A DNA stretch of 64,000 nt, taken from positions 4,576,001 through 4,640,000 of the forward strand of contig NC_092561.1 in assembly GCF_037975245.1 (NCBI RefSeq), in the 5' to 3' direction. Positions 1 to 11,106 of the stretch are shown here, piece by piece; the first letter of the stretch is position 1, and each line of letters starts with the position of its first letter. A model generated the notes under the pieces. That model had not been told where the DNA came from. It searched no databases and saw nothing but the letters and a program-made list of their open reading frames with translations. This DNA comes from Apostichopus japonicus. Its lineage: Eukaryota > Echinodermata > Holothuroidea > Aspidochirotida > Stichopodidae. Both the position numbers and the translations under genes were made by a program.

Positions 1-82
1 TGTAGCGAATTTTCACGAAATATATTTGGTTGAGAGGGAGGGGGGAGCTGCAGCACCCCCAGCCCCGCCTCCTACGCCTATG
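1..82. mobile_element. 3' end of a hAT-like miniature element (truncated by window edge)
   Basis: The C-rich stretch ending in CCTACGCCTATG resembles the right end of the small hAT-like elements at 14868-15231, 34688-35032 and 57473-57821, which end in TTCCTACGCCCTTG after a run of C. Only the right end is in the window, so no target-site duplication can be tested. Family membership is inferred from this end alone. Confidence 0.45.
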
Positions 83-1026
83 GCTGATATAAACCCCTGT
101 ACGAGTACGAAATACCATCTATATTGAACGCTAAGTGTAGCATATCGTCAGTGATTGTAAAACCCTGTACGAGCACGCGCACTGATAGTCCTAATGTGCG
201 CTATTGTCAAGGACGTTTTCGGTGACCACGTTTATGATTATATCATTTGTTGTGATCATGGTAACTCTTGTGACATTATTATGTCGAATTTAAAAAACAA
301 ACTGTGTAAAAGTTAAAAAAATGTCTTTCCATTTTCACCATCAGGTTCTCTGGGAATGAAGTGTGTATAGACCTTGCAATAGGAGGTAGGTTATTGTAAA
401 CTTAAAATAAAACTTGAAGATTTTGCAACATCCCATCAATATGAGGTAATAAGTCTCAATGAGTCATACTTGTTTTTCGATCCAAACCAGACGTTTGGAC
501 GTCCATTTTTCATGTTTACTTGTTGATATATATTTGCAGACATCATGCCATTATAGTAATTTCATTACAAAGATTCATGATATTACCTAAGTTGGTAAGA
601 TATTGAAGCCACACGTAAAGAAATATTGCTTGTGGTACGCTCAAAATGATTCGAAAACAACCGCGGCAGTGGAAACATACAGACGGCGCAACTGTTAATC
701 TTGCTTCCTTGGATGTGGGATTTCTCCAGCAAAAGAAATACAATTTGAAACTTTCACATACTCACAATAAATAACAGAATGATTTAAACATATTTTGACG
801 TTGAAAAGCCACACTATATAGCTCTGTTGTGAAATAATATAAATATAATACATTGTAGAGTTAAGTTAAAGTGTTTCTTTCACAAGGTATCCTTTCCTTT
901 TGGAATTTAAAGTATCACGTGTGAAGATTGTGAAATCATTTATTTTCGACTTATTTATGTAATTACTTGTTTCATGTCTCTTATAGGGCGACAGTTTGTA
1001 ATGATCGTGTATTATTGTTTTTATAG
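83..1026. other. No gene seen; probably intron upstream of the ZP gene
   Basis: AT-rich sequence without a convincing exon. The first recognisable exon downstream begins in the middle of a codon (phase 2 of a TGT-type split codon), so this stretch is most likely intron of a gene whose 5' end is outside the window. The minus-strand open frame at 866-1246 runs across the real plus-strand exon and has no protein-like pattern. Confidence 0.5.
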
Positions 1027-4000
1027 GTGTCCGACCGTTCCCCAAAACTAATGAATCTATCCCAGGAAGTGAGACTTTTAGTCTCTCCGAAAGTGTTTGG
1101 CAAATCGCTTTTGACCAAGAGGTAAGACTATAGTTTGGTGGTCTCTTAATATAACAGGCAATCGGACAGGATAGTATGGGTTTCAGATCTTTTCCTATTA
1201 ATATAGGCTCTATTGATTTGCTTTTATATTTTTGTAAAATTATCATACCCCTAATCCGACATTACCATCTACTTACAGATGACATAGTTTGTGTTGGGTT
1301 GGGTGCCGAACCAGAAACCGATTGATGCATCTCAATGTACCTAGGCAAAGCCATGGTGGGTAGGGTGATGATTGGGTTCGTCGGTGGGCATACCTCCCCA
1401 TGCATTCACGCACAGCCCTCTCATTCACTACTTATTTTAATTCTTAAAAATTCTGAATAAAATATCAATTACATTTTTGGATCATCCTTTCATTAGGTTA
1501 CATTCAACCCTGATGTGACGGGTTTGGTAACAATTATAGATACAAGTAACGAAGAGGTCGTGTTTAATGTGACGACAGGAGATGTAAACGCTGATGTAGA
1601 ATTTAACATTCTAGTATTGACTTTCTGGGAACCGCTAGTAAACATACTAGAGGAAAATCATGTTTATGAACTGGAGGTCTGGCCCGGTATTGTCAATGGA
1701 ACGCAATTATGTATGCTGCCATCTACTGGCGCATCGTGGACATTTAACACATGTAAGTTGCATGTTACATTTTCAAATATTGACTAAATATGTTACCTAT
1801 TGATTACAGTTACCCAGATTTCAGTAGACTTCATTAATGCAAAGGATTGCATCAACTGATTTAATTAAGTGATTTGGTTTATAAATTAAATATGTCGTTA
1901 TGTCGTAAATATTTCACAAAATTATTGTTTAACTTGAAGCACCATTGCCATTAAAAATAAAGCCCGTACACCCCTTCTCGGTCCTCCCGGTGTCGGTGCA
2001 ATTTGAAGTAGCTACTCAAAATACGGATGATTATAAATTAACTACAAGAACAATTAGCATGTAACACAGGATTAACCGGACACCGACTGCATGGCGCGAA
2101 AAACATGTAGGGTTATTAATCAATTTGTAAATGTTGATAGGTTACCATCATTTTATTTACAGGTGTGCAACCCTTTCCAGACTCAGCGAGGTCAGTCCCG
2201 TCTAGTTCTCCCGATAATGCTTTGAGTGTCCTAGACTTCTACTGGAATATCACTTTCTATCATCCAGTGAGTTATTACAATCAATCATCGCTATATGAAC
2301 TTGCATTCATCAATTATTTAACAATTTAGAATTGATTTTCTTTTGACTTATTGAGAAAGATTTGTTCATACAATCAGTTAAATTGCTTATCTTGCATTTG
2401 ACCTTTTTTTCAATGCTAAATAACAGTTTATTTCGAAGACTGATTTAAAAGGAACAGCGTGTATTAGTGAGTTGAAACGTTCAAGTGATATATTTTATCC
2501 CCGCATTGCACTAATGGCCTACTTTGCCTTTCTTTTGGACAGGTTTATTTGAGGCCGAACATTTCTCTAATAGCGCAAATATTAGACAGAGATGGTATCT
2601 TCCTGTATAACATCACGAAAGATGACGTCACATTGACAGCCTCTGATTCGAATGTGATCAGCTTTCTTACCCCTCAGTGGTTATACCTTGAAGAAGGTAC
2701 CGAATACGAGATTCGCATTCCTGCAGGAATTGCAGTCAACAATGAGCACTGTCATATGCAGTCCCTTGAAGATAGCTGGAAATTCAACACAAGTAAGTAA
2801 ACTTAGGAAAGCAAGCTTACAAGCCATACCACACCATATCATACGTTACACCATACCATACATTACCATACCCTACCATACCGTACCAAACCGTACCACA
2901 CCATACCATTCCTAACTATACAAACTTACCTTAATGTTTCAATGTTTGGTCTGTTATAGCAGTAACTGTATACTATATCATAATTTACTACAATATATAT
3001 GTACTAATGATAAGGTATAGTAAATAAACGTTTCCCGTCACATCAACAGCATCGATGTTTATTGGTGGACGAAGACCACCGCCAACGATTTTGGACCCTA
3101 AGGTATCTGTCCTCTGCTTCCCAACCTTCATGGAAATATTCATTGCGAGGGATCAGTTTGGTTTAGAGATGGATCCAGCTGTTATCACGCTTGATGACGA
3201 ATATTGCTATGGAATGGAGCATAATGACACACATTTTAGACTAGGCACGACCTATGGACAATGTGATACGAAAACGGTAAGAGTTAATTACTACAGTAAC
3301 TTTTTAATTTTTATTCTCACCACAAAGAGAACGTTTTCATAGCATGCTATACCGTCCAAACAGCTACATGTTGCTTTCTAAGTTTGCCACACTTCTTTAT
3401 GTTCTTACATTTTCAGCTGATGAATAAAGATGACTCCAGAGTGTCCATGGTGAATCATGTCACGATCCCATCTCGGGCCTTTCCGGATGAGTCATTTAAC
3501 CCATACTTCCCCCCTCTTACCCCCCACCCCAACTACGAGATCAGAGTCAATTGCAGTATACCTAGTAGACGTGTGTCATTTGTAGAACTCAACCCAAATA
3601 TATCAACTATCATCTTCCACTCGGATCAAATCGGAGATTTTAACTTTTCTCTGAAGATGTACCCGGATGAAGGTTATCGGAATCGTTACAGGTAAGAAGA
3701 TTATAACCATACCATGTTTATAGAGGAGAGGGATGCCACCACCCGGCCCCAATAACTTCGCATTGGTTACAGGGCATTGGTTACAGGGCATTGCTTCCGA
3801 ACTCTTCGACAATTCCGAAAGCCTGGTGAACAATGTTCTGACTGACCCAACCGCGTCCCCTTGTCGGACATTTTGCCCGGGTCTCTGGTCCCCTGGAATG
3901 AGTTTGTTCGAATAAGTATCTTGATCACTGTCCACAAAAAATATTTATTTGATTGAAATAGAAGAGGTTAGTCTTTGATTTGGATTTAATATTAAAGTTG

Positions 4001-7000
4001 AATGTATGTCGTCCAGTTACAGAGTTGTTGACAATTGACAATTCATTATCATGGACGATAAATATAAATCTAAGAGACTGACTTCGGTCAGCTTGCGACT
4101 TTGATAAGCCAATGATAGCTACTTCGCGAGTTCCTGCTTGCAGGAGGATCTAAAATACATGCATTCATACATTTAGCATCCCGTGGTTCTGTCAATCCAA
4201 CACCTGCATGAAAAACCGTATGAAACTGTGAAGATGGAAACCGACAAATGTTCTGCAAGTAAACGGCCATAAATCGATATCCTTCAATATTAATTGCATC
4301 ATATTACTTTTGAAAAATTATATTATTTTCAGTCGACATGTTAATGCATGATAACTGGTAGAAATAGCAGAGTGATCAACATCGCATGTCCTGCCAAAAA
4401 CCATGTCCAAACTAAACGTTCATTATGTCTAATCTAAACGTTTATCATTCCTACCAAAACGTTCATCATGTCCTACCAAAAATCATGTCCTACCTAAACG
4501 TTCATTAAGTCCTAACAAAACGTTCATTATGTCCTACCTAAACGTTCATCATGTCCTACCAAAACGTTCATCATGTCCTACCAAAAATCATGTTCTACCT
4601 AAACGTTCATCATGTCTTACCAAAAAGTTCATCATGTCCTACCAATACGTCCATCATGTCCTACCTAAACGTTCATCATGTCCAACCTAAACGTTCATCA
4701 TGTCCTTACAAAACGTCCATCGTGTCCTAACAAAACGTTCATTATGTCCTACCAAAAAGTTCATCATGTCCTACCAAAACGTTAATCATGTCCTATCAAA
4801 AATCATGTCCTACCTAAACGTTCATCATGTCCTAATTAAACGTTCATCATGTCCTACCAAAACGTTCATCATGTCCTACCAAAAAACATGTCCAAACTAA
4901 ACGTTCATTATGTCCAATCTAAACGTTTATCATTCCTACCAAAACGTTCATCATTTCCTACCAAAACGTTCATCATGTCCTACCAAAAATCATGTCCTAC
5001 CTAAACGTCCATCATGTCCTACCAAAACGTTCATTATGTCCTACCAAAACGTTCATCATGTCCTACCTAAACGTTCATTATGTCCTTACAAAACGTCCAT
5101 CATGTTCTACCAAAACGGTCATCATGTCCAACCAAAACGTTCATTATGTCCTACCAACAAACATGTCCTACCTAAACGTTCATCAAGTCCTAACAAAAAT
5201 CATGTCCTAACAAAGCGTTCATTATGTCCTACCAAGACGTTCATCATATCCTACTAAAGCGTTCATCATTTCTTTTTCTACTGCGCAGAGTGCAGGATTT
5301 TCCAATTGACATTTACGAGGATCAGCGCTTGTATTTCGAGGCAAGGGCCTACGCGCCAAAACGCTTTGGACCATATTTAGAAAGTTGTGTGGCCGCACCT
5401 TCATCCCATCCACGTGACAATTCAAGTTTTACTTTCATTCGAAATGGGTTAGTATACTATAATTCCTTCCAAATCCAAATGCACTGCAGAAAAAAATGTT
5501 TTGTTTGTCAAAGAATGAAACCATTACGACGCTCCGTTTTCATGGTTACTATCAACTAAACTGCTACATTTGTGGTTACATTTGTGGTTACATTCTACTT
5601 TCGGCATGAAGCAAACTTAGTTTTTAATGATAAATGTTGTCGATAACAGAAATAGTTAATTTTCTTAAACTTATATGAAAATCATTCGCAAATAACATTT
5701 ATAGAATAAAGAAAAATTTGTCAAAATCCAGGCTTAATATATATCAGAGAAACAATATCGTCATTCAGTGATATAAGCCTTTAGGTGGTTAAAAATAAAA
5801 CACCATTCTTCCTACATGATAGAAACTCTGTAAGCCTAATCGAGCTTTATTTCTGTTGCTTTTCATTGATAATCCACAGGTGTCCACTCTCAAGATCCTT
5901 ACAGTTTCACGATAGCCCATATAAGACACGCATCCGATTTTCTATTTTGGCGGAGGAATTTCTTCAACGTGGACTTAGTAGTTACGTAAGTTTGAACGTC
6001 TTAAACAGTTTTACTTAATCAACTTGGAAGTGATATCAAGTTGTAAAATATCTTTATTCCATCAATCAAAGTTAAATAGTAAATTTGAAGACAATTACCA
6101 TGGAGACGGCATGTGACGTCCCTTAATTAGAAAAGATTGCAAAACACTTTTATTATAATGATGTAATACTAGATATATCATCACACGAATGATACCACTG
6201 GCCATTATACATCTTGCACAACATTAAATAATATTGATTCCTACCGACAGTATCTGCATGATACCTAACCTATCTTCATAGCGCATACCGTAAGCCTTAT
6301 GGCACCTATACTATAGATATATTTGAATACTCCTGACCTCAACTGGCAGTACCGCTATTATCCAAACACAACAGTGACGTCAGACTATACCCCTCACCCT
6401 TAATCGCCCCTATAGACAGTATCTTCATATATGTCCCTATATACGATCAGTATCTTCATTTTTCCCGGCAGTATCGTAATACTCCAGGCCTTTATGTGCA
6501 ATAACTCCATAATCCAAATACGACAGTGACGTCAGACTATACCCCTAACCCTCCATAGCCCCTATAATCAATATCTTCATATATGGCCCTATATACCATC
6601 AGTATCTTCATTTTTCCCTGCAGTATCGTAATACTCCAGGCCTTTATGTGCAATAACTCCATAATCAAAATACGACAGTGACGTCAGACTATACCCCTAA
6701 CCCTCCATAGCCCCTATAATCAGTATCTTCATATATGGCCCTATATACCATCAGTATCTTCATTTTTCCCTGCAATATCGTAATAGGCCTCTACGGGCAA
6801 TAACTCCATAATCCATAATGCATTTACTTCATACCGCCCAACCCCAATCTATCTAGATTCAGTATATCCGTTATTGACTTCACCGTCAGTAACTTCACAC
6901 CACCCCTACCCCAACCTATGTTCCTACCCCCTAGCATCAGTATATCCGTTATTGACTTCACCGGCAGGGACTTCATACCACCCCTATCCCAACCTATCTT

Positions 7001-8250
7001 CCTACCCCCTAGCATCAGTATATCCGTTATTGACTTCACCGACAGTGACTGCATACCAGTTACTCCTACAGAAACTCCATAATAGAAAAGCGACAGTGAC
7101 TTCAGATTAGACCCATTATCCTTCATGGCCCCTAACATCAGTAGGCCTACATCTTAATTGACTGTAGGCTACCTGCAGTAACTTCATACCACTGACCTTT
7201 ACCGGCGGTATCTCCATTATCCGTACACCTATGACGTCATAATATATGATCCCAGTATCTTCACAACTACATTTCATATGTTTGTATACTTTTTCAACGT
7301 TTGCAGATGTTTGTTCACTGTGATATCCGACTCTGCGACAGGAGACAGGATGAATGTTCGTCAACATGTCCGACCGAGACTAACAAGATCGGTCCAGTAC
7401 TAAAACGGAGTATTCGTTCTTTAGCCGTCAGTGACGAATTTATGGACACGGATGGTCCCATACGAATCATGCACCGTCAATACAATGCTAATGGTGGGTA
7501 ACATGCTTGAATGAAGATAGGCAACGCTATTTAATTGTCTCTGATCTTAATAATAATAATGTATTCTCGATAACTTTAAAACTTAGACGCACGTTTACTA
7601 TTCAATATTGAAGGTGAGGGGCACATCGGACTCCGATGAGGAGGACAGGGGAGGGGGGGGGGCTGGTTTCGCACTCTGAATTCAACATTGTCTATACAGC
7701 CTATCCATTAAATCTCAGCGGTAATGTAAACCATATCAGTTGTGGTGTTATGTTCAAATATTACCTTACAATAAGCAAAGCATTTTTATGGAATTGTAGT
7801 GAAATTATAAATATTGTTCACTGCTTCAATATAGTTTACCATGAACAACGAATCTCTTCGGTACAAACGGTATTCCATCGTATACTGTCTTGTAATAACA
7901 TATACCAATGGTATATCACTCACCAGATTGCAGTGTTAAAAACAATTTGGTGTTAAAATTGTTATTGTTTTGCAATACTGAGGAACTAACATACATAGAA
8001 AGTTTGATACAAATGATATTATGTTGAAATACTTTGATTGTTTATTCTTACAGATAACCAAGATCCGTTGCCATGGTTGCAGATCACATTGACATGTATA
8101 ACAGTCATCTTGTCAGTGGTTTGCTTTGCTCTTGTGGTGATGGTAATGAAGCTAAAATCCAGTATCGAAGCTGCTACTAATAGAACCAGTCATGTGCGTG
8201 TGCCGTTTGCGATATCCTTACCAACTATTCTTCCTGACTCGTCGCCGTGA
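1027..8250 (+). CDS. ZP-domain transmembrane protein with Big_5-like modules (5'-partial, 10 exons seen)
   Basis: Exons: 1027-1121, 1497-1752, 2163-2266, 2543-2792, 3050-3276, 3417-3691, 5289-5447, 5880-5985, 7307-7493, 8054-8250 (stop). All junctions have AG/GT and compatible phases. The first four exons form two copies of one two-exon module: a short exon beginning V(R/Q)PFP and holding W.I.F, then a longer exon ending W.FNT. This resembles bacterial Ig-like Big_5/SbsA domains. The next six encode a ZP domain. The ZP-N half has four cysteines (SVLC, DEYC, GQC, VNC). The ZP-C half has cysteines in ESC, GCPLS, HCDIRLC and ECSSTC. A furin-type site (KRSIR|S) follows, then a 25-residue hydrophobic helix starting PWLQITL and a short cytoplasmic tail. 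ZP modules polymerise into extracellular matrices after cleavage at such a site; that role is inferred here. The N-terminus and signal peptide lie upstream of the window. The intron before 5289 is minisatellite-filled. Confidence 0.86.
2818..2915. repeat. Short CCATA-type simple repeat
   Basis: Imperfect tandem repeats of about 5-10 bases (ccatacc/cataccata variants) start just after the donor site of the 2543-2792 exon, inside the ZP-gene intron. No coding content. Confidence 0.75.
4000..4160 (+). mobile_element. 5'-truncated copy of a tRNA-derived SINE
   Basis: This stretch matches, in the same order, the body of the element read on the minus strand at 20478-20703 and 40271-40496. Shared landmarks are GTATGTCGTCCAGTTACAGA, GTTGTTGACAATTG, AGAGACTGACT, GTCAGCTTGCG and TTGATAAGCCAATGAT. 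The tRNA-like head of the other copies is missing here. It lies in an intron of the ZP gene, same strand. Confidence 0.75.
4383..5270. repeat. 22-bp minisatellite, about 40 units
   Basis: The repeat unit is close to CGTTCATCATGTCCTACCAA plus two A. Common variants are a T for A in CCTAACTAA-type ends, CATTATGTCC, and shortened units with AAAATCATGTCC. Units are in one orientation with no unique spacers. The array ends within about 20 bases of the splice acceptor of the exon at 5289. Long open frames across it are by-products of the repeat. Confidence 0.93.
6240..7150. repeat. Nested tandem repeats (152-bp and ~79-bp units) in ZP intron
   Basis: ACAGTGACGTCAGACTATAC recurs at about 6371, 6523 and 6675, giving a 152-bp period, with CAGTATCTTCATATATG and CCCTATATACCATCAGTATC inside each unit. 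From about 6860 a second field has a ~79-bp period marked by AGTATATCCGTTATTGACTT (about 6861, 6939, 7018). Both fields are built from the same kinds of word (CAGTATCTTCAT, TTCACCGACAGTGACT), suggesting successive amplification from one ancestor. No coding content. Confidence 0.85.
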
Positions 8251-9000
8251 ACAGGGACAATTGTTGTTGCAGTTGGCTGTATAGCTGATACACAAGATAT
8301 GTTTAACATTATGGTCTTCGGTGTCACGTCGAAGAACAAGGTTAATACTGCAATGTAGTAGTATCCTGTACTACCTAAAACTGAAATAGTTTTAGTTATA
8401 AACATACCATGGGTAATATAAACATTAATGATAACTTTATTTAGCATGCCTGGTATGTTATTGTTGATTAATATAATGGAATTCAACGGTCATCGAAACA
8501 TTTATACCCCAACGAAAGACAGTTATACACCGCAGAGCACCGTCGATATTAAAATGTACGTGTCTACCTGATAGGCCGAGGCCTACCGAACTGCTGAGAA
8601 TACAGCAGCAAATGTATTCAAGAAATGCCCGTTTCAAGTAATAGTAAACGGCTTTCTCCAAGATAAGTAATGTTTTATGTCCTGGGTCACACCTATTTCC
8701 GTCTGATCAAATGTACTACAAAAGTTAATTGTTTGTTAACTTTATACTTTCTTGACGGAATTGTTCACATGTGTCTACGACTCAACAGTGCATGGCTGCA
8801 TAGCTTATAGCACATGTATCAAGTGTACTATACTAAGTATCTATCCGTAGTGATCGTTAATGACCGTTATGTCACAGTCACTGTATCGTTGTGCGTCTTG
8901 ACATGACATGGACACATCGGTTCGTGTTGCTATGCCAACTGTACGCAGGCGCAGTATCCCCTCGCGTCAGATCGGTATTGTGTTTACTATAGTGTTATTC
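8251..9000. other. No gene seen; 3' flank of the ZP gene
   Basis: Presumed 3' untranslated and intergenic sequence between the stop codon of the ZP gene and the start of the segmental duplication at 9001. Open frames on the minus strand here have no recognisable pattern. Confidence 0.5.
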
Positions 9001-9198
9001 AATGTATAGTCTTATTATCGTCATTCTTGTTTTTTTTATTAGCGCATTTTAATTGTATTGAGACTTTTAACTACAATAAAAGTAAAGAAAAAGGCGGTAA
9101 CCTTTCGAGACAATTGTAAGTTATATTTCTTTCAAAGTTTTTATTAAATTGTGACACATTCAGATGAAACTTAACGTTTATGTATATATGAATGCACA

Positions 9199-9361
9199 GG
9201 GTTCACCAGCGGTCAACCGTGCGTTTAATCGCACGATAATGCACTCACAGGGGTACCACCATACTGATGGACGCACGAGAATGTAGGCCGAATGCATCGC
9301 TTGAGGTATACCCCGTTCGTGCATTATCTGCGATAAACTCGGCCGACCGTTGATTAACCCC
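9199..9361. repeat. Imperfect 60-bp-arm palindrome (hairpin), copy A
   Basis: The left arm (ending GATAATGCACTCACAGGGGTACCACC in parts) pairs with the right arm (GAGGTATACCCCGTTCGTGCATTATC in parts) around a roughly 40-base loop. The arms also share CGGTC and TTTAATCGCA/TTTATCGCA near the outer ends. The stretch is kept almost unchanged in copy B at 24511-24673. It could be a small foldback element or a structured RNA; no target-site duplication is evident. Confidence 0.65.
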
Positions 9362-9596
9362 AACTTGAAACCCTAAATTTAGATGATTTAACCCTTCAAT
9401 ATATTAATCAACAAATTTAGTTTATGATGAACACAGCGCAGATGATTCGTGTCATGAGTAATTGCAAAGTATGATATTCTAAGACACGTTTTATGAGAAA
9501 GCAATAAGTGAATTCAACCAAAGAGGAAATGACGTCAAAAATATGGTTTCATTTTATTTTATTAGTCGTAAACCTCTCTCGTATTCTAATATCTTT

Positions 9597-9806
9597 CTAC
9601 GAAATTAGTGCAAAACATTTTTCAGACAAAGGTTGCTGGCGGCCTAGCTTTACAAATCCTTTCACATTATTAACATTATCTTGGATATGCCATAGATCTG
9701 TTTTGAAATTCTTCACAATAATTCCGTCCATTACAATTCTCATATTCTTATCTTTTGTTTTGCAAATCATTTTGTATCTATCTTTTTCGGTTGTGTAGAA
9801 TTTTGA
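9597..9806 (-). other. Short open frame kept in both duplicate copies, function unknown
   Basis: On the minus strand about 69 codons run without a stop, including YKMICKTKDKN, MRIVMDGIIVKNF and KTDLWHIQDNV, ending in TAG. The same frame is open in copy B (24909-25118). The few differences noted are two silent changes plus M to I and P to S. No family is recognised. It might be an exon fragment or relic; the overlapping hydrophobic plus-strand frame at 9508-9798 is broken in copy B. Confidence 0.25.
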
Positions 9807-10639
9807 CTACAAACTTTATATTGTTATTGCCTTACTACATTATGTAACTCTAAAAGCATGTAACCGAAGATTTCATTTATATATATTATTAGTATTATTA
9901 TTATTGTCAACATTTTGTTTTCTATTGCAGTTTCATGAACATGATATAATCAGAGTAATAGTAGATATTCGAAGAAGGAATATCAGTACAAAGAAAAATT
10001 CCCTTTAAACGTTTGAATATTGAGCTTGATGATAATTTGTTTAAGTATTGCCAATATTGTGTTATTGCTAATTTACCAAGTTGTAAAAAGACAATGATTG
10101 AACGAGTCACTGGCGAGATGGCACAAATAAAAATAAAGAAAAAAATACATCCATATTCGTGCGCTTGAACAATGACGACCTACATAGAGTAAATTGTCTT
10201 ACAATAAATTTAAAAAAAAAACATTTTGGAAATATACTCATCTTTCATTTTTTACCCCTAAATTGAGTCACCTTTAATATGTATTAGGGCAAGAACTGTG
10301 AAAGGCTGTCTGATGAATTTGAAAAATGAATAACATTATAGATGAAAGTGAAACTTAAATAAACTGTGGGACCTAACTGGTGCCAGTTTCGGTTTTTATC
10401 TCAATTAATCGATAAATCGCAACAATCACACATAAAGAGTATGAATATGAATTAGGAATTTTAACACAAAGTACAGAACATATGGTGGAAAGCCTGATTT
10501 TCGTTGAGGAGATTGTTAAAATAGTTTAGGGAGAAAACTTTGTCTTCGCAGAGCAAGGGCCCACAGCATGAAGACAAACAAGGGGAAAGAATATGTATTA
10601 CAAAAAGTGCACAAGAGAACCCTTATCCACCCACGTCAC

Positions 10640-10812
10640 AATGTAACCCCAGAACCCACCAAGTACCCACATTACTCTACAACGTATGCAATTACCCACC
10701 ATGTACCCGCATAGCCCACCATGTACCCACATTACCCCCACCATGTACCACCATTAACCACTCTGTACCCACATTAACCCGCCATTTACCCACATCACCC
10801 CACCATGTAACC
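10640..10812. repeat. ACCCACCATGTACCCACATT-type minisatellite, copy A
   Basis: Imperfect tandem units of roughly 12-22 bases (ACCCACCATGTACCC, CACATTACCC) run through this stretch and reappear in copy B at about 25985-26142. Not coding. Confidence 0.7.
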
Positions 10813-11041
10813 CTTTTATGAATGTGCAGTTACTCTTTTTAACCGTTTTTTTTTATCAATTTGCTACATCGGACACTGTTCATTATTGATCATGCAGGTT
10901 GTTAGAGAGTATTGCATTTGATATGAAAGTATGTGGTCTTTGCTTGAAAACTGTTGTTGTTTAAAAGTTAAAATGTTCACATTGTCCAAAAACACAAAGT
11001 CAGTATAGGCAATATAGTTGACTTAGCTCTTAAGCAGACAG

Positions 11042-11106
11042 TGGCAACCCTTCCTCCAACCCCACCCCAACCCCCACCCCAACCCCCCCCCCAACCCCCC
11101 ACCCCC
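11042..11106. repeat. C-rich (AACCCC/ACCCC) tract, copy A
   Basis: Runs of four or more C separated by A or AA on the plus strand mean four or more G-runs on the minus strand, a possible G-quadruplex. A shorter version lies in copy B at about 26390-26445. The length difference between the copies fits slippage. Confidence 0.6.

Noticed and set aside
866-1246. 126-codon minus-strand frame
   Set aside because: It runs across the plus-strand exon 1027-1121, which has correct splice sites, phase and homology to the second module. The minus frame has no recognisable pattern.
4383-5270. CRISPR-like regular repeat
   Set aside because: There are no unique spacers; the units are contiguous and the setting is a eukaryotic intron. 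It is a minisatellite. The same applies to 63520-64000.
9508-9798. Hydrophobic 96-codon plus-strand frame resembling a membrane protein
   Set aside because: Copy B has a stop (TAA) early in the same frame, and no family pattern is visible.
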